Of a stretch of 64,000 nucleotides of DNA, positions 24,825 to 33,127 are shown piece by piece. The position numbers and the translations under genes are program-made. How positions within the stretch are numbered: position 1 is the first letter of the stretch; every line of letters starts with the position of its first letter. Below the pieces are notes generated by a model. It worked only from the letters and a program-made list of their open reading frames with translations, searched no databases and was not told the DNA's origin. The stretch is from contig NZ_QKTW01000018.1 of assembly GCF_003236175.1 (NCBI RefSeq), positions 118,299-182,298 of the forward strand, given 5' to 3'. The DNA is from Taibaiella soli. Lineage in GTDB: Bacteria > Bacteroidota > Bacteroidia > Chitinophagales > Chitinophagaceae.

Positions 24825-24909
24825 GTAGAGAGATTGCACGCAACGTCTTCTTAAAATAAGTGCGAAGGACGCGTTGAGCGTTCTCCTCCTTTGGAAGAGC
24901 TAGAAGAGG
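24825..24909. repeat. Degenerate palindromic repeat plus CCTCCTCTAACTCCTCC-type repeat
   Basis: CGTAGAGAGATTGCACGC at 24825 is a degraded member of the GTAGAGACGTAGC family. It is followed by CTCCTCCTTTGGAAGAGC at 24884-24901, a member of the GGAGG family. The TTG inside the second repeat could be misread as the start of the pseudouridine synthase gene. Confidence 0.7.
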
Positions 24910-24926
24910 TTAAATTTTTAAAAGAA

Positions 24927-25652
24927 ATGAAATTAGAAACCATATATGAAGATGATGATCTCATCATCGTAAATAAGCCAGGCGGATTGTTGGTAATACC
25001 GGATCGTTTTGATGCGACATTGCCATGTCTGAGACGCTTGCTGGAAGCTCAATTGAACCAGCAGGTATTTGTCGTACATCGTCTTGACCGCGATACAAGT
25101 GGTGTTATTTGTTTTGCGAAAAACGAACAGACACACAAATATCTGTCACAATTGTTTCAGGAACATGATGTGCTGAAAATGTACGCCGGCCTAGTGCATG
25201 GTCGTGTGGTTCCAGAAGAGGGCAGAATAGAAACACCGATTGCGGAACACCCGGCTGTGAAAGGAAAAATGATTGCGGCAAAAAAAGGTAAGCCTTCGAT
25301 CACCGATTATCGAGTAGTAGAACAATGGCCTTTGTATTCACTGTTGCAATTTCAGATCCATACAGGCCGCACGCATCAGATTCGCGTGCATATGCAGTCG
25401 ATTGGACACTCTATTGTTTGCGACGAATTGTATGGCGATGGTAAGCCGTTTTTACTCTCAGTCATCAAACGTAAATACAAGCTTTCTGACAAAGAAGAAT
25501 CAGAACGTCCGCTGCTGAACCGTTTAGGTTTACATGCATATCGATTGGCATTCGTGAAAGAAGACGGTACACAAATCGTTGCGGAAGCGCCAATTCCGAA
25601 AGATATTGCAGCTTGCGTGAACCAGCTGAATAAGTGGTGCGCAACAAACTAA
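24927..25652 (+). CDS. RluA-family pseudouridine synthase
   Basis: From the ATG at 24927 the protein has 241 residues, starting MKLETIYEDDDLIIVNKPGG, the standard N-terminus. A longer reading from the TTG at 24891 would be encoded by a dispersed repeat and is rejected. The catalytic motif HRLDRDTSGV with its aspartate lies near residue 54, and HTGRTHQIRVHMQSIGHSIVCDELYG near residue 145. Enzymes of this family isomerise uridine in 23S rRNA or tRNA. It has no S4 domain. The exact target is unknown. Confidence 0.92.
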   Translation: MKLETIYEDDDLIIVNKPGGLLVIPDRFDATLPCLRRLLEAQLNQQVFVVHRLDRDTSGVICFAKNEQTHKYLSQLFQEHDVLKMYAGLVHGRVVPEEGRIETPIAEHPAVKGKMIAAKKGKPSITDYRVVEQWPLYSLLQFQIHTGRTHQIRVHMQSIGHSIVCDELYGDGKPFLLSVIKRKYKLSDKEESERPLLNRLGLHAYRLAFVKEDGTQIVAEAPIPKDIAACVNQLNKWCATN

Positions 25653-25683
25653 TTGGCTGTTGACAATTGACCGTGTTGGTGTA

Positions 25684-25709
25684 TGCTTCGACTCCGCTCA
25701 GCATGACAT
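25684..25709. repeat. TGCTGAGCGAAGTCGAAGC-type dispersed repeat, copy 1
   Basis: Here in the orientation GCTTCGACTCCGCTCAGCAT. Other copies are at 31910-31936, 42697-42720 and 48457-48482. It lies among TTGACAATTGAC and AATTTTGACTT low-complexity repeats that fill the 25653-25787 gap. Confidence 0.8.
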
Positions 25710-25787
25710 ACGAGTATTCACCAATGAACACTTACCATTGACAGTTTTGAATTTTTACTTTTGAATTTTGACTTAATAATATAGAAA

Positions 25788-26135
25788 ATGAAATCAAATA
25801 TCAATATCCAGGTAGCGCTCGACGAAGACAAAATGCCGGAAACTATTGAATGGAGTGCACCGGACGGTGGTGTTCCTGAATTGCAGAAAGCAAAAGGCAT
25901 GCTGCTCGGTCTTTGGGACGGCGAACAAAAAACAGCGCTGCGCATTGACCTGTGGACAAGCAAAATGATGGTAGACGAAATGAACGATTTCTTTTATCAA
26001 TCTATCTTCGGAATGGCAGATACTTATGCACGTGCTACACGCAATGGTGAGCTGGCAAACGAAATGAAAGACTTTGCGCGCGAGTTCATTAAAAAAGCTA
26101 CAGAAAAGCTGCAGCAGGAAGAAGAAAACAAATAA
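25788..26135 (+). CDS. gldC: Gliding motility protein GldC
   Basis: A 115-residue protein closely matching GldC of gliding Bacteroidota as remembered: SNINIQVALDEDKMPETIEWSAPDGG, then KTALRIDLWTSKMMVDEMNDFFYQS and MADTYARAT. GldC is a small cytosolic protein associated with the gliding/type IX secretion system and is widespread in the phylum, also in non-gliding members. It is followed 61 bases later by the YqeY gene. It supports the Bacteroidota assignment. Confidence 0.93.
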   Translation: MKSNINIQVALDEDKMPETIEWSAPDGGVPELQKAKGMLLGLWDGEQKTALRIDLWTSKMMVDEMNDFFYQSIFGMADTYARATRNGELANEMKDFAREFIKKATEKLQQEEENK

Positions 26136-26171
26136 GAGCTAAAATTCTAAATAAGCTCTAATTTCAATTTT

Positions 26172-26179
26172 TACTTTTG
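26172..26179 (+). promoter_or_regulatory. -7 box upstream of the YqeY gene
   Basis: TACTTTTG is an exact TAnnTTTG match, 18 bases before the ATG at 26197, in the gap after gldC. Confidence 0.45.
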
Positions 26180-26196
26180 TTTAAAATCTTGAAACT

Positions 26197-26646
26197 ATGT
26201 CTCTGGAAAGTAGGGTAATGGAAGAAATAAAAACTGCAATGAAAGCGAAAGACGAAGTGGGCCTCCGCACGCTTCGCGCTATCAAAGCAGCGATTCTTAT
26301 TGAAAAAACAGCAGAGGGCGGCGGTGAAGTGCTGACAGAAGCTGATGAGTTGAAAATGCTCAACAAAATGGCGAAACAACGTCGTGATTCAATAGAAATC
26401 TTCGTTAGTCAAAATCGTGAAGATCTGGCGTCGAAAGAAAGAGAAGAACTGGCGATCATTGAAACTTATCTGCCAAAACAACTGACGAATGACGAACTGG
26501 TTGAAGCGTTAAAGCAAATCATCGCTCAGGTAGGCGCTAATTCAGCGGCTGACATGGGCAAAGTCATGGGTGTTGCGTCTAAACAACTGGCTGGTCAGGC
26601 TGATGGTAAAGCAATTTCAACAGCAGTGAAAACATTGCTCGCTTAA
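26197..26646 (+). CDS. GatB/YqeY-domain protein
   Basis: A 149-residue protein consisting of a single YqeY domain, the tRNA-interacting tail domain also found in the GatB subunit of Glu-tRNA(Gln) amidotransferase. It shows SLESRVMEEIKTAMKAKDEVGLRTLRAIKAAI, the YLPKQLTNDEL segment and ADMGKVMGVASKQLAGQADGK. Its role as a stand-alone protein is unknown. The CvpA gene starts 8 bases downstream, so they are cotranscribed. Confidence 0.93.
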   Translation: MSLESRVMEEIKTAMKAKDEVGLRTLRAIKAAILIEKTAEGGGEVLTEADELKMLNKMAKQRRDSIEIFVSQNREDLASKEREELAIIETYLPKQLTNDELVEALKQIIAQVGANSAADMGKVMGVASKQLAGQADGKAISTAVKTLLA

Positions 26647-26654
26647 GCTACCTT

Positions 26655-27209
26655 ATGGTACTCGACGCAGTAGGAATTATACTGATCATTTTATTTTTCA
26701 TTCGCGGCTACCGTAAGGGACTTATAGTAGCCGCGTTTGCTATTATTGCCATACTGCTTGGTGTAATCGTTTCGTTGAAACTATCACAGGCATTGGCATC
26801 TTTCCTTCTTGAAAAAGGAATTGTAACCTCAGGCTGGGCGCAGATTGTGAGCTATATTGTTTTATTTATCGGCGTTGTTTGGCTGGTAAGAACCGGTGGC
26901 AAGCTGATTGAAAAAACGGTGGAGGCTGTTTGGCTTGGACTGTTCAATAATCTCGCAGGTGGCGTCATTTATTCAGTGATGGCGATAATCGTATGGAGTT
27001 CTTGTCTTTGGTTGGGCAATCAGGCGCATGTTTTTTCTCCTGAGACTATAGCTTCGTCAAAAACATTTTCCTGGTTTTCTCCTGTAGCGCCTTGGGTTTT
27101 CAGCCATATCGGCGATGTAATGCCTTTTGCCAAAAATGTATTTGCCGAGCTGCAGCATTTCTTCGATAAAGTAAACCAGCAATTGCCGGAACATGTGGGT
27201 GCTCATTGA
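26655..27209 (+). CDS. CvpA-family membrane protein
   Basis: A 184-residue integral membrane protein with four predicted helices (roughly residues 3-17, 25-46, 63-80 and 99-120). It has the family's IRGYRKGLIVAAFAI and NLAGGVIYSVMAII segments. CvpA is needed for colicin V production in E. coli and is linked to envelope integrity; its biochemical role is unclear. The end overlaps the next gene (PabA/TrpG) by 17 bases in another frame. Confidence 0.88.
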   Translation: MVLDAVGIILIILFFIRGYRKGLIVAAFAIIAILLGVIVSLKLSQALASFLLEKGIVTSGWAQIVSYIVLFIGVVWLVRTGGKLIEKTVEAVWLGLFNNLAGGVIYSVMAIIVWSSCLWLGNQAHVFSPETIASSKTFSWFSPVAPWVFSHIGDVMPFAKNVFAELQHFFDKVNQQLPEHVGAH

Positions 27210-27762
27210 TAATTACGATTCATTTACCTACATCTTATTGCATTATTTGCTGCAAACCGGCAACGAATGTGTTGTTTATCGCAATGATGAAATTTCGCTC
27301 GAACAATTAATTGAACTGAATCCTTCCCGCATCATTATTTCTCCCGGGCCAGAAACGCCTTTACAGGCGGGTATTTCACTGGATGTGATTCGCCATTTTC
27401 ATGATAAAATTCCAATTCTTGGTGTTTGTTTGGGACATCAGGCTATCGGCATGTTCTTTGGCGCAACACTCAAACATGCGCCAGTACCTATGCATGGAAA
27501 AATCAGTACAGCACATCATTCTGGTCATCCTTTATTCAACGGGATAGAAAATTCTTTTGACGTGATGCGGTATCATTCGCTGGTCATTGAAGATTTAGAA
27601 AATACCGGACTGAAATCGATCGCACATACCGGCGACGGCTGTATTATGGCTATCGTTCACGAAAAATATCCTTGCGTCGGCATTCAATTCCATCCCGAAA
27701 GTGTAGGGACGGGAGCGGGGCTGCAAATGCTGAAAAACTGGAGTTCAATCGCTGATGGCTGA
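27193..27762 (+). CDS. Glutamine amidotransferase, anthranilate/aminodeoxychorismate synthase component II
   Basis: A 189-residue class I glutamine amidotransferase. It opens with LIDNYDSFTYILLHYLLQ and carries the oxyanion SPGPETP, the nucleophile Cys79 in GVCLGHQAIG and the His-Glu pair in GIQFHPESV. It would pass ammonia to a chorismate-using partner to make anthranilate (TrpG) or aminodeoxychorismate (PabA). The partner subunit and trp genes are not nearby, so the pathway is not settled; PabA is slightly more likely for a lone gene. The ATG at 27193 overlaps the CvpA gene. The C-terminus runs into a GCTGATGGCTGATCGCTGAT repeat. Confidence 0.9.
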   Translation: MWVLIDNYDSFTYILLHYLLQTGNECVVYRNDEISLEQLIELNPSRIIISPGPETPLQAGISLDVIRHFHDKIPILGVCLGHQAIGMFFGATLKHAPVPMHGKISTAHHSGHPLFNGIENSFDVMRYHSLVIEDLENTGLKSIAHTGDGCIMAIVHEKYPCVGIQFHPESVGTGAGLQMLKNWSSIADG

Positions 27763-27862
27763 TCGCTGATTTCTGATTTGAATTTATAGAGATCTCACGC
27801 GCTATGCTTTGACATTTGACGTTTCACAACCCTTGGCCATTTTCCCTTGACCATTCACCACT

Positions 27863-28618
27863 TCACCATTTCCAAGTCACCGATCCATGAATATATGCTA
27901 CGATGCTGCCGTCTTCATGTTGCACCTGCAGCTGGCCATTGGATAATGTCTGCAAAATGGTCGCTTTCCACTCAGAATCCTCGTTGGTGAAGGCCTGATG
28001 CTCGTGTATTTTGTATAAAAGTTTGTTATATTTTGCAATGACCTCTTCGTTAGGGAGCTCAGCGGAAGTGAGTGTAAGAATATTGTCGCGGATTTGCCTT
28101 GCAAGCTGACCTACATTATAAGTCTTGCCTGAAGCGGTTTTCAGCGAACCGGCATTTGGTAACGCTGCATCAAAACTTTCTTGTAATACATTGACCCCCA
28201 GTCCAATAACTGCATAAAGCCATTTGCTGCCACGAAGCACGTTTTCAATGAGGATACCTACTGTCTTTTTGTCATTGATAATGATGTCGTTTGGCCATTT
28301 GATACGCACATTCCAGTGTTCATTCAGATCTTGTAAAACCTCTGCGATAGCGACTGCCACAGTGGCGCTAAAAACAAACTGGTGTTCCAAACCCAATGCA
28401 GGTGCGGTTATTACACTCATTAAAATGCTTTGGCCGGGAATGTCCTTCCACAGCCGGCCACGCTGACCTTTGCCATTTGTCTGTTCCTGCGCAATAATTG
28501 TCAGTCCGGGTTGTGCCGTATCGGCATCTATCAGCACCATGGCATAGTTATTGGTGCTATCAATAGTATCAATGTCAATGATTGGCGCTTCTTTCAAGGC
28601 TTGCAAGTTTGTTGCCAA
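27863..28618 (-). CDS. birA: Biotin--[acetyl-CoA-carboxylase] ligase
   Basis: A 251-residue protein of the BirA family without an N-terminal DNA-binding domain. It activates biotin to biotinyl-AMP and attaches it to the biotin carboxyl carrier protein. Motifs are DTIDSTNNYA, EQTNGKGQRGRLWKD (the biotinyl-AMP loop), IKWPNDIIINDKKTVGILIE and AVIGLGVNVLQ. The start is a TTG; no ATG precedes the conserved STNNYA region. It is divergent from rsfS, 58 bases apart, so the two promoters share this short gap. Confidence 0.93.
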   Translation of the reverse strand: MATNLQALKEAPIIDIDTIDSTNNYAMVLIDADTAQPGLTIIAQEQTNGKGQRGRLWKDIPGQSILMSVITAPALGLEHQFVFSATVAVAIAEVLQDLNEHWNVRIKWPNDIIINDKKTVGILIENVLRGSKWLYAVIGLGVNVLQESFDAALPNAGSLKTASGKTYNVGQLARQIRDNILTLTSAELPNEEVIAKYNKLLYKIHEHQAFTNEDSEWKATILQTLSNGQLQVQHEDGSIVAYIHGSVTWKW

Positions 28619-28627
28619 AAGATTTTA

Positions 28628-28635
28628 TAATTTTG
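28628..28635 (+). promoter_or_regulatory. -7 box upstream of rsfS
   Basis: TAATTTTG is an exact TAnnTTTG match, 42 bases before the rsfS start, in the gap shared with birA. Confidence 0.45.
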
Positions 28636-28676
28636 ATAGACTGTAAAGATATTCCCAACCAAACAGATAAAGCAAT

Positions 28677-29075
28677 TTGGAGAAAATAATAACTGCTCTG
28701 CAGGGGCGCAAAAAAGCTTCTACTCATTTAACTCGTGACAGCAAACTGTTCACGACGATTCTGGAAGCTATCCGTGAAAAGAAAGGAGAGTCTATCGTAT
28801 CCCTCGATTTGAGAAAAATTGATGAGGCAGTAGCAGACTTTTTCATTTTGTGCGAAGCCCAGTCTCACGTTCAGATTAAAGCAATAGCCGATAATATAGA
28901 AAAACAAGTAGCGCTCAACTGCGAAGAAGATCCGTACCATGTGGAAACCGGTGAGCAGTGGACACTCGTAGATTATGTAAACGTTGTAGTGCATATCTTC
29001 AATCATGAGCACCGCAAGTTTTACGATCTCGAAAGTCTGTGGGCCGATGCAGAGCATTTAGAACACAATGACTGA
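28677..29075 (+). CDS. rsfS: Ribosome silencing factor RsfS
   Basis: A 132-residue protein of the RsfS/Iojap/C7orf30 family, which binds the large ribosomal subunit protein L14 and blocks subunit joining. Conserved segments are IREKKGESIVSLDLRKIDEAVADFFILCEA, SHVQIKAIADNIEKQ, and GEQWTLVDYVNVVVHIFNHEHRKFYDLESLW. The start is a TTG: an in-frame stop lies three codons upstream and no ATG occurs before the conserved region. ftsH follows 36 bases later, a common neighbour pair in Bacteroidota. Confidence 0.93.
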   Translation: MEKIITALQGRKKASTHLTRDSKLFTTILEAIREKKGESIVSLDLRKIDEAVADFFILCEAQSHVQIKAIADNIEKQVALNCEEDPYHVETGEQWTLVDYVNVVVHIFNHEHRKFYDLESLWADAEHLEHND

Positions 29076-29111
29076 TTTTAGTTTTTAGCTAATAAGATTT
29101 TACTACGAAAA

Positions 29112-31127
29112 ATGGAAGAAAACAAACAGAAACCCGGTCTTACGCCGGGAGGTGACAATAAGAACCCTCGAAAAGGCCCCCGGTTCAATATATACTGGAT
29201 CTACGGCCTTATTTTCCTTGGGCTGATTGGTGTGCAATTTTTTGGCACCAACTTCACGCCAGGTACGGGACAACACAGTTTCCTCGAATTTAAAAACGAT
29301 TATCTCTATCAGGGAAAAGTTCGCCAGGTAGTTGTAGTTAATAATTCTGAAGCCGAAGTTTACCTTAAAAAAGGAAGCACGCCTGCTGCGTCCGATAATA
29401 AATTCAATATGAACAACAGCGATAACTCGCCGGCGTTCACGTTTAAAATCGGTTCGGTAGAACAATTCAGAGATGATATGCATGATGCAGTGCAGCAAAT
29501 GCCTGCAGGAACGGAACAACCTGCAGTGTTGTATGATTCCCGCGGTAGCCTGCTGAAAGATATTTTACAGTCATTCCTGTTGCCGGTAATCATTCTGGTT
29601 GCGATGTGGTTCCTGATTATGCGTAAAATGGGCGGCGGCGCTCCTGGTGGCGGTGCCGGTGGTATTTTCAATATCGGCAAATCAAAAGCACAGCTTTTCG
29701 AAAAAGGTACACGTGTCAATATCACATTTAATGATGTTGCAGGTCTTGATGAAGCAAAAGTGGAAGTGATGGAAATCGTGGATTTCCTGAAAAATCCTAA
29801 AAAGTATACAGCACTCGGTGGTAAGATTCCGAAAGGTGCATTACTGGTGGGTCCTCCGGGTACTGGTAAGACGTTGCTCGCAAAAGCAATGGCCGGTGAA
29901 GCACAGGTTCCTTTCTTCTCTATGTCAGGTTCTGATTTCGTGGAAATGTTCGTAGGTGTTGGTGCAAGCCGTGTGCGTGATTTGTTTAAACAGGCACGTG
30001 AGAAATCTCCTTGTATCGTATTTATTGACGAGATCGACGCTATTGGTCGTGCTCGCGGTAAAAACATGGTGATGAGCAATGACGAACGTGAAAACACGCT
30101 CAACCAATTGCTCGTAGAAATGGATGGTTTCAGTGGCGATAGCGGTATCATTGTTCTGGCGGCAACTAACCGTCCGGATGTACTTGACTCAGCTTTGTTG
30201 CGCCCAGGCCGTTTCGACCGTCAGATCTCTATTGATATTCCGGATGTAAAAGGCCGTGAAAAGATATTTGAAGTGCATCTGAAACCGATTAAGAAATCAA
30301 AAGATCTCAATATTCACAAATTGGCTGTTCAAACACCTGGTTTTGCGGGAGCTGATATTGCCAATATCTGTAACGAAGCAGCGCTGATTGCGGCACGTAA
30401 CGGTAAAACAGAAGTGGATATGAACGATTTCAACGATGCCATCGATCGTGTGATTGGTGGTCTCGAAAAGAAAAATAAAATCATTTCTCCGGATGAAAAA
30501 CGTGTGATCGCTTATCACGAGGCGGGTCACGCAGTTTCTGGCTGGTTCCTGGAACATGCACATCCGCTGGTAAAAGTAACGATCGTACCGCGTGGTGTGG
30601 CTGCGCTGGGTTATGCTCAATACCTGCCGAAGGAAATGTATATCCGTAATACAGATCACCTGCTCGATGATATGTGTATGTCTCTTGGTGGCCGTGCGGT
30701 GGAAGAACTTGTGTTCAACAAAATCTCTACTGGTGCGCTGAGCGATCTGCAACACGTAACACGCATGGCTTATGCAATGGTTTCTGTTTATGGTATGAAT
30801 GATAAGATCGGTAATATCTCGTTTTACGATGCGCAAAACGAAGGTAGTCTTACAAAACCATACTCTGAAGAAACCGGTAAAATGATCGATGATGAAGTTC
30901 GGAAACTGGTTGATGGCGCTTATAACAAAGTGAAAAACCTGTTGAATGACAAAATCGAAGCAGTGAAAGTGATCGCAGAAGAATTGCTGAAAAAAGAAGT
31001 GCTGTATAAAGACGATATGGAACGCCTGATCGGTGCCCGTCCGTACGAAGAAGCACCATCAGTAGACGATGCGCCACCATTGACTGGTATGACCGGCGGT
31101 AACGTGATGAATACAGAAAACGCTTAA
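29112..31127 (+). CDS. ftsH: ATP-dependent zinc metalloprotease FtsH
   Basis: A 671-residue membrane AAA protease that degrades membrane and regulatory proteins. It has an N-terminal helix (about residues 27-47), a periplasmic domain and a second helix (about 156-174). A Gly-rich stretch leads into the AAA domain with Walker A GPPGTGKT near residue 245, Walker [10 protein letters not shown] and the SRH segment [11 protein letters not shown]. The zinc site HEAGH lies near residue 470, with the LGGRAVEEL segment after it supplying the third ligand. The C-terminal tail is acidic and proline-rich. It ends with a terminator at 31151-31180. Confidence 0.97.
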   Translation: MEENKQKPGLTPGGDNKNPRKGPRFNIYWIYGLIFLGLIGVQFFGTNFTPGTGQHSFLEFKNDYLYQGKVRQVVVVNNSEAEVYLKKGSTPAASDNKFNMNNSDNSPAFTFKIGSVEQFRDDMHDAVQQMPAGTEQPAVLYDSRGSLLKDILQSFLLPVIILVAMWFLIMRKMGGGAPGGGAGGIFNIGKSKAQLFEKGTRVNITFNDVAGLDEAKVEVMEIVDFLKNPKKYTALGGKIPKGALLVGPPGTGKTLLAKAMAGEAQVPFFSMSGSDFVEMFVGVGASRVRDLFKQAREKSPCIVFIDEIDAIGRARGKNMVMSNDERENTLNQLLVEMDGFSGDSGIIVLAATNRPDVLDSALLRPGRFDRQISIDIPDVKGREKIFEVHLKPIKKSKDLNIHKLAVQTPGFAGADIANICNEAALIAARNGKTEVDMNDFNDAIDRVIGGLEKKNKIISPDEKRVIAYHEAGHAVSGWFLEHAHPLVKVTIVPRGVAALGYAQYLPKEMYIRNTDHLLDDMCMSLGGRAVEELVFNKISTGALSDLQHVTRMAYAMVSVYGMNDKIGNISFYDAQNEGSLTKPYSEETGKMIDDEVRKLVDGAYNKVKNLLNDKIEAVKVIAEELLKKEVLYKDDMERLIGARPYEEAPSVDDAPPLTGMTGGNVMNTENA

Positions 31128-31150
31128 GTACAAAAAATAAAAACTCAAAA

Positions 31151-31180
31151 AAAGCGATAGGTTCTACCTGTCGCTTTTTT
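31151..31180 (+). terminator. Intrinsic terminator of ftsH
   Basis: AAAGCGATAGG (31151-31161), loop TTCTA, CCTGTCGCTTT (31167-31177) with one G-U pair, then T-run. Its last base is also the first base of the -7 box of the next gene. Confidence 0.85.
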
Positions 31181-31187
31181 ATTTTTG
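31180..31187 (+). promoter_or_regulatory. -7 box of the LUD gene, abutting the ftsH terminator
   Basis: TATTTTTG is an exact TAnnTTTG match, 16 bases before the ATG at 31204. It uses the tail of the terminator T-run. Confidence 0.5.
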
Positions 31188-31203
31188 TTGAAAGTTGTGT
31201 TGT

Positions 31204-31863
31204 ATGCAATCGTTCAAGACTTCAAAGGCAAAAGAGAATATACTTCGTAAAATCCGCAAGGGGCTGCATGAGGCGTCAACGCCGATGCCATTTCCGGAGG
31301 TGGATAAAGAATCTATAGCTAAAGTTTTTGCGGGATCAGATATGTCGCCGGAAGAACGTTTTGCAACGGAGTTTATTAAGCTGGGTGGAAAGTTTGTATT
31401 CTGCGAAAACGAACAAGAGCTGCTTGATGATTTGCACGTATTGTATGATCAGCGTGGCTGGCAACAGCTACTTTGTTCCGAACAACGGCTGCTGAACGTC
31501 TTTCAAAATAATAAACTGGACTTTGTACAACAGGTAGATCCCAAGGCTGCAGGTGCCGACGCCTGTATTACTTCCTGTGAAATGCTTGTGGCACGCACCG
31601 GTTCTGTCGTATTCAGCAGCAAAGAATATCATGGCAGGGTAGCGCCGGTTTTTTATCCGGTACATATTATTGTAGCGTATGCGCATCAGGTAGTAGATGA
31701 TTTGCAGCAAGGCATTACGCTTATGAAAGAACGTTATGGAAATAATCTTCCTTCCATGATTAACTTAAATACAGGCCCAAGCCGTACAGCGGACATCGAA
31801 AAGACTTTGGTTGTCGGAATACATGGGCCGAAAGAAGTCTTCTGTTTCCTGATTAATTCTTAA
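31204..31863 (+). CDS. LUD-domain protein (LutC/YkgG-like)
   Basis: From the ATG at 31204 the protein has 219 residues; a TTG three codons upstream is not preferred. It is a single LUD domain. Conserved parts are CENEQELLDDL, ACITSCEMLVARTGSVVFSS and VAPVFYPVHIIVAYAHQVV, ending in GPSRTADIEKTLVVGIHGPKEV. LutC takes part in lactate oxidation with LutA and LutB in other bacteria, but those partners are not here. A lone LUD gene directly after ftsH is, from memory, frequent in Chitinophagaceae-like genomes, and its role there is unknown. Confidence 0.88.
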   Translation: MQSFKTSKAKENILRKIRKGLHEASTPMPFPEVDKESIAKVFAGSDMSPEERFATEFIKLGGKFVFCENEQELLDDLHVLYDQRGWQQLLCSEQRLLNVFQNNKLDFVQQVDPKAAGADACITSCEMLVARTGSVVFSSKEYHGRVAPVFYPVHIIVAYAHQVVDDLQQGITLMKERYGNNLPSMINLNTGPSRTADIEKTLVVGIHGPKEVFCFLINS

Positions 31864-31909
31864 GGATTTTCTCGCGGCGGAAATGGCACAGAGATTTGCA
31901 CATTGCATA

Positions 31910-31936
31910 TATGCTTCGACTCCGCTCAGCATGACA
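31910..31936. repeat. TGCTGAGCGAAGTCGAAGC-type dispersed repeat, copy 2
   Basis: Same orientation and nearly the same sequence as 25684-25709 (GCTTCGACTCCGCTCAGCAT), 47 bases after the LUD stop codon. Confidence 0.8.
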
Positions 31937-31973
31937 ACGTTATACACGCAAGATGTATTATTATAACAAAAAG

Positions 31974-32008
31974 GGTCAGATGACTTAGAGTCGTCTGACC
32001 ATTTTTTA
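31974..32008. terminator. Bidirectional terminator between the LUD and universal stress genes
   Basis: GGTCAGATGAC (31974-31984), loop TTAGA, GTCGTCTGACC (31990-32000) with one G-U pair, followed by ATTTTTT on the plus strand and by a T-run on the minus strand. It serves two converging genes. Confidence 0.85.
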
Positions 32009-32041
32009 TAGCTTTAGGCCTTATGCTTCAGGCTTTCAGCT

Positions 32042-32857
32042 TTATGAAGCGTTTACTGCCACCACAGGAATATGTGCCAGTCGCACCATCGCTTTTGTAT
32101 GGCTTTTATGAAATAATTTTTCGAAGAAAGAATGTTTGCCCGGAATAATAAGCAACCAGTCGATCTGTTCCTTCTCAATAAAATTCATGATCTCCTGATC
32201 TGGATCTGAACTCGTTTGATAATGATACTGCGGATTCGCCGCGATGAGTAAATTATAAACCGGGGTTTGTTCAAATTTAATTTCCTGTTGAGGCCCGCCG
32301 GCATTTACATGCAAGACATGTAGTGCAGCACCCGTTTTTTCAACCAGATTTAAAATATCCTGTGTGGGAAAATTGGACGGAATATGTGCCAGGTCGCAGG
32401 CAAAGCAGATTTTTTTCACGCCTTCATAGCGAACACCTTGCGGAATAGCCATTACTGTTGTCGTAAAACGTTTCATTGCGGTGACTACAGAATTACCCAA
32501 CAGTATAGTCCCATCGTTGCCAGAATTGCCCACAATGATCATCCATGGCGCACCTTGATCTTCAATATATTCTTCCAGACAATCAACAATATCGCCATAT
32601 AAAACTTTTCCGCTGATCTCAATACCGGGATTATTTCTGCGTTGCATGGCAACGACCTCTTTAATGCGGTCTTCTGCAATATCACGCCCTTCATCCATCG
32701 GCATAACAGGCAAAGGCGTATCGCTAAATGCTATCGGAATTACAAAAGAATGGACGATTACAACTGAAGCACCAGTTGCTTTGGCAAGGTCGCATGCATA
32801 AGAAATGGCGTTATTGGCAACTTCCGAAAAGTCTGTGGCGGCTATAATGACAGGCAT
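32042..32857 (-). CDS. Universal stress protein with two Usp domains
   Basis: A 271-residue protein made of two UspA-like domains. Domain 1 starts IIAATDFSEVANNAISYACDLAKATGASVVIVHSF and ends with the nucleotide-loop-like IVGNSGNDGTILLGNSVVTAM. Domain 2 begins KKICFACDLAHIPSN and ends IIPGKHSFFEKLFHKSHTKAMVRLAHIPVVAV. Tandem Usp proteins are cytosolic and respond to stress or energy limitation in other species. It is monocistronic; the upstream gap of 270 bases to the sugar transferase holds only a terminator. Confidence 0.9.
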   Translation of the reverse strand: MPVIIAATDFSEVANNAISYACDLAKATGASVVIVHSFVIPIAFSDTPLPVMPMDEGRDIAEDRIKEVVAMQRRNNPGIEISGKVLYGDIVDCLEEYIEDQGAPWMIIVGNSGNDGTILLGNSVVTAMKRFTTTVMAIPQGVRYEGVKKICFACDLAHIPSNFPTQDILNLVEKTGAALHVLHVNAGGPQQEIKFEQTPVYNLLIAANPQYHYQTSSDPDQEIMNFIEKEQIDWLLIIPGKHSFFEKLFHKSHTKAMVRLAHIPVVAVNAS

Positions 32858-33038
32858 GTCTTTGTAATTATGAGTGATGAATTAAGAGGAATGAGTGCTT
32901 ATGTTGATTGCACATAAAACTAATCCACCTAAAAATTAGTTGAAAATAATCATACCGCAAAAGAATTATGAGTTATGAATTATGAGATGAATTGCCCCTG
33001 TTGAATAGCTGACGTTTCCGCTTGATGCAGCCAACAAG

Positions 33039-33074
33039 AAAAGCGGCGTTATCTTCAACTGAAGATAACGCCGC
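33039..33074 (-). terminator. Intrinsic terminator of the polysaccharide priming-transferase gene
   Basis: Perfect 14-bp stem GCGGCGTTATCTTC (33043-33056), loop of 4, complement at 33061-33074. On the minus strand it is followed by TTTTCTTG. It lies 54 bases past the stop at 33128. Confidence 0.85.
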
Positions 33075-33127
33075 AAATAATATGAGTTGTCGGTGTCGAA
33101 GAATTAACCTTTTAACGGTTTAATCAA

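Noticed and set aside
29360-30151. A 263-residue open frame on the minus strand
   Set aside because: It is antisense to ftsH and has Ser/Pro/Arg-rich shadow composition.
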